NCBI GenBank assembly: GCA_963789535.1
Contig: CAWBKU010000005.1
Span: forward strand, 1,426,001-1,490,000
From: CAVXHQ01 sp963789535
GTDB taxonomy: Bacteria > Pseudomonadota > Alphaproteobacteria > Rhodobacterales > Rhodobacteraceae
DNA: 64,000 nucleotides
Direction of reading: 5' to 3'
The notes under the pieces are model-generated. The model did no database searches. It was not told the DNA's origin and saw only the letters and a program-made list of their open reading frames with translations. The first letter of the stretch is position 1. Each line of letters begins with the position of its first letter. The position numbers were made by a program, and so were the translations under genes. Below, one piece after another: positions 62,674 through 64,000 of this stretch.

Positions 62674-63141
62674 GTGACCAGACCGATCCTCGGGACGCAT
62701 CCGTTCCTGCTCGGGTTCGAGCAGCTCGAACGGCTCGTCGAGCGCACCGCCAAGAGCGGTAACGATGGCTATCCCCCCTACAACATCGAGCAGACCTCGG
62801 ACCGGACCTATCGGATCACCCTTGCCGTGGCGGGCTTTGCCGACGCGGACCTGTCGATCACGCTGGAGGAACAGAGCCTCGTCATCCGCGGCCGTCAGAC
62901 CGACGACAGCGAGGGGCGCCTGTTCCTGCACCGCGGCATCGCCGCGCGTCAGTTCCAGCGCAGCTTCGTGCTGGCCGAGGGCGTCGAGGTCGGTGAAGCA
63001 CGGATGGAGAACGGGCTGCTGCACGTCGACCTGAACCGCCGGGTGCCCGACAGCGTCATCCAGACGATCGCGATCAACACGGGGCCGAAAGGCGCCGTCC
63101 CGGCGCCGAAGATCCGCAGCAGAACAGGGAGCGGGACATGA
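62674..63141 (+). CDS. Hsp20-type small heat-shock protein
   Basis: A 155-residue IbpA-like chaperone. The alpha-crystallin domain spans about 33-128: YNIEQTSDRTYRITLAVAGF, SLVIRGRQTDD, IAARQFQRSFVLAEGV and ARMENGLLHVDLNR (the A-x-x-x-x-G-L motif). The short tail PKIRSRTGSGT contains an Ile flanked by basic residues rather than the classic I-x-I. It starts at GTG 62674, with AAGGA upstream. Coupled to the DUF1150 gene. Confidence 0.93.
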   Translation: MTRPILGTHPFLLGFEQLERLVERTAKSGNDGYPPYNIEQTSDRTYRITLAVAGFADADLSITLEEQSLVIRGRQTDDSEGRLFLHRGIAARQFQRSFVLAEGVEVGEARMENGLLHVDLNRRVPDSVIQTIAINTGPKGAVPAPKIRSRTGSGT

Positions 63142-63362
63142 ACGAGAAAGTGGATTTCGCGAAGATGACGGGACAGATCGTCTACGTCAAACCGATCGCC
63201 GTCGCCGACCTGTCCGATGCCTTGCAGGAACAGGCAGGCGAACTCGAGACGATCTTTTCGGTGCACAACGCCGACGGCGAACAACTGGCGCTCGTCGCCG
63301 ACCGGGCGCTGGCCTTTGCGCTGGCGCGCCAGCACGACATGCGGCCGGTGACGGTGCACTAG
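63138..63362 (+). CDS. DUF1150 family protein
   Basis: A 74-residue small protein whose ATG overlaps the hsp20 stop (ATGA). The family block GQIVYVKPIAVADL (about 12-25) and FSVHNADGEQLALVADR (about 40-56) are clear. Function unknown. Its regular pairing with hsp20 in alphaproteobacteria (from memory) suggests a heat-shock role. Confidence 0.88.
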   Translation: MNEKVDFAKMTGQIVYVKPIAVADLSDALQEQAGELETIFSVHNADGEQLALVADRALAFALARQHDMRPVTVH

Positions 63363-63380
63363 GCACCGCCGCCACCGGCC

Positions 63381-64000
63381 TCAGCCTTTCACGAGGCCCA
63401 TGGACTCGAGCTTCAGGATCACCTGATGCGCGCAATTGTCGACCTCTGTCCCCTCGGTCTCGACCCGCAGTTCGGGGTCGGCGGGCACGTCGTAGGGGTC
63501 TGAAATGCCCGTGAATTCCTTGATCTTGCCCGCGCGCGCGAGCTTGTAGAGGCCCTTGCGGTCACGCTTTTCGCATTCCTCGATGCTGGTCGCGACATGC
63601 ACCTCGATGAAGGCGCCGAACTCTTCGACGTCCTCGCGCACGGCGCGGCGCGTGGTCGCATAGGGCGCGATCGGCGCACAGATGGCGATGCCGCCGTTCT
63701 TGGTGATCTCGCTCGCGACATAGCCGATGCGACGGATGTTCAGGTCGCGGTGCTCCTTGGAGAAGCCGAGTTCCGACGACAGGTTCTTGCGCACGATGTC
63801 CCCGTCGAGCAGCGTCACCGGGCGGCCGCCCATCTCCATCAGCTTGACCATGAGCGCATTGGCGATGGTCGATTTGCCCGATCCGGAAAAGCCGGTGAAG
63901 AATACCGTGAACCCCTGCTTGCTGCGGGCAGGCCGGGTGCGGCGCAGTTCCGTCACGACCTCGGGGAACGAGAACCACTCGGGGATCTCGAGGCCCTCGG
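63381..64000 (-). CDS. adenylylsulfate kinase domain of a sulfate adenylyltransferase/APS kinase (cut by window edge)
   Basis: The C-terminal ~206 residues of a sulfate-activation enzyme. The kinase part has Walker A FFTGFSGSGKST, DGDIVRKNLSSELGFS, and the APS-binding IRRIGYVASEITKNGG block. The frame runs on upstream without a start and reads GLEIPEWFSFPEVV, the linker from an ATP sulfurylase domain, so the gene is probably the bifunctional sulfurylase-kinase. It would turn sulfate and ATP into PAPS. The 5' part lies beyond the window. Confidence 0.92.
   Translation of the reverse strand, partial: EGLEIPEWFSFPEVVTELRRTRPARSKQGFTVFFTGFSGSGKSTIANALMVKLMEMGGRPVTLLDGDIVRKNLSSELGFSKEHRDLNIRRIGYVASEITKNGGIAICAPIAPYATTRRAVREDVEEFGAFIEVHVATSIEECEKRDRKGLYKLARAGKIKEFTGISDPYDVPADPELRVETEGTEVDNCAHQVILKLESMGLVKG

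Noticed and set aside
62580..62762. 60-residue frame upstream of and overlapping hsp20
   Set aside because: It overlaps the likely heat-shock promoter and the hsp20 start in another frame; no homology seen.

Overview
The window is a 64 kb piece of a GC-rich alphaproteobacterial chromosome, most likely from the order Rhodobacterales (Roseobacter/Paracoccus relatives). The support is gene content and order: a tldD-coxB-ctaB-ctaG-coxC-surf1-thrC-M16 peptidase run, a tad pilus locus with pilins of the VTVDWV type, an hsp20-DUF1150 pair, and DUF1178, DUF2125 and DUF2927 proteins. No rRNA, tRNA, CRISPR array, transposase or phage gene was seen. Almost everything looks like vertically inherited chromosomal DNA.

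Layout. 1-2.4 kb: the start of methionyl-tRNA synthetase and a class III aminotransferase on the minus strand. 2.56-6.58 kb: a five-gene overlapping plus-strand operon. It joins a Rieske-tagged glutamate-synthase-like flavoprotein to a ferric-reductase-like membrane cytochrome that carries its own Rieske domain, a membrane-anchored Cys/His protein and two small membrane proteins. This is the least familiar system in the window. 6.58-9.8 kb: an Lhr-type DNA-repair helicase (apparent frameshift) and a DedA protein. 9.8-23.9 kb: a tight-adherence (Tad/Flp) type IVb pilus locus read right to left: three Flp pilins, RcpC, secretin RcpA, an OmpA-like lipoprotein, TadZ, TadA, TadB, TadC, two TadD-like TPR lipoproteins, prepilin peptidase and an AAA+ ATPase, with a divergent lytic transglycosylase at the right end.

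23.9-30.6 kb: 3-oxoacid CoA-transferase subunits with an unknown small protein between them, a 24-residue membrane peptide, topoisomerase I, DprA and a secreted protein. 30.6-41.4 kb: TldD, then the aa3 cytochrome oxidase subunits II and III with heme-farnesylation and copper-insertion factors, SURF1, threonine synthase, a processing-type peptidase, an acetyltransferase and a D-2-hydroxyacid dehydrogenase. 41.4-46.1 kb: an intergenic region with an inverted repeat, purine salvage genes (apt, mtnP) and single enzymes. 46.1-52.7 kb: nitrogen-PTS enzyme I, aspartokinase, and small or unlinked genes. 52.7-57.1 kb: hisC, prephenate dehydrogenase, extensin-like protein and DUF2125 protein. 57.2-64 kb: ChaC, a class V aminotransferase, Nudix hydrolase, lipase-like protein, purEK, YdcH, a heat-shock hsp20-DUF1150 operon and the C-terminal end of an ATP sulfurylase/APS kinase.

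Quality note. Four conserved genes (lhr, coxC, mtnP and a short-chain dehydrogenase), and possibly a fifth (the third flp), are each broken by one single-base shift. They read as intact proteins once that base is corrected. This looks more like residual sequencing error than gene decay. All functions are read from sequence motifs and gene context; no database search was run.
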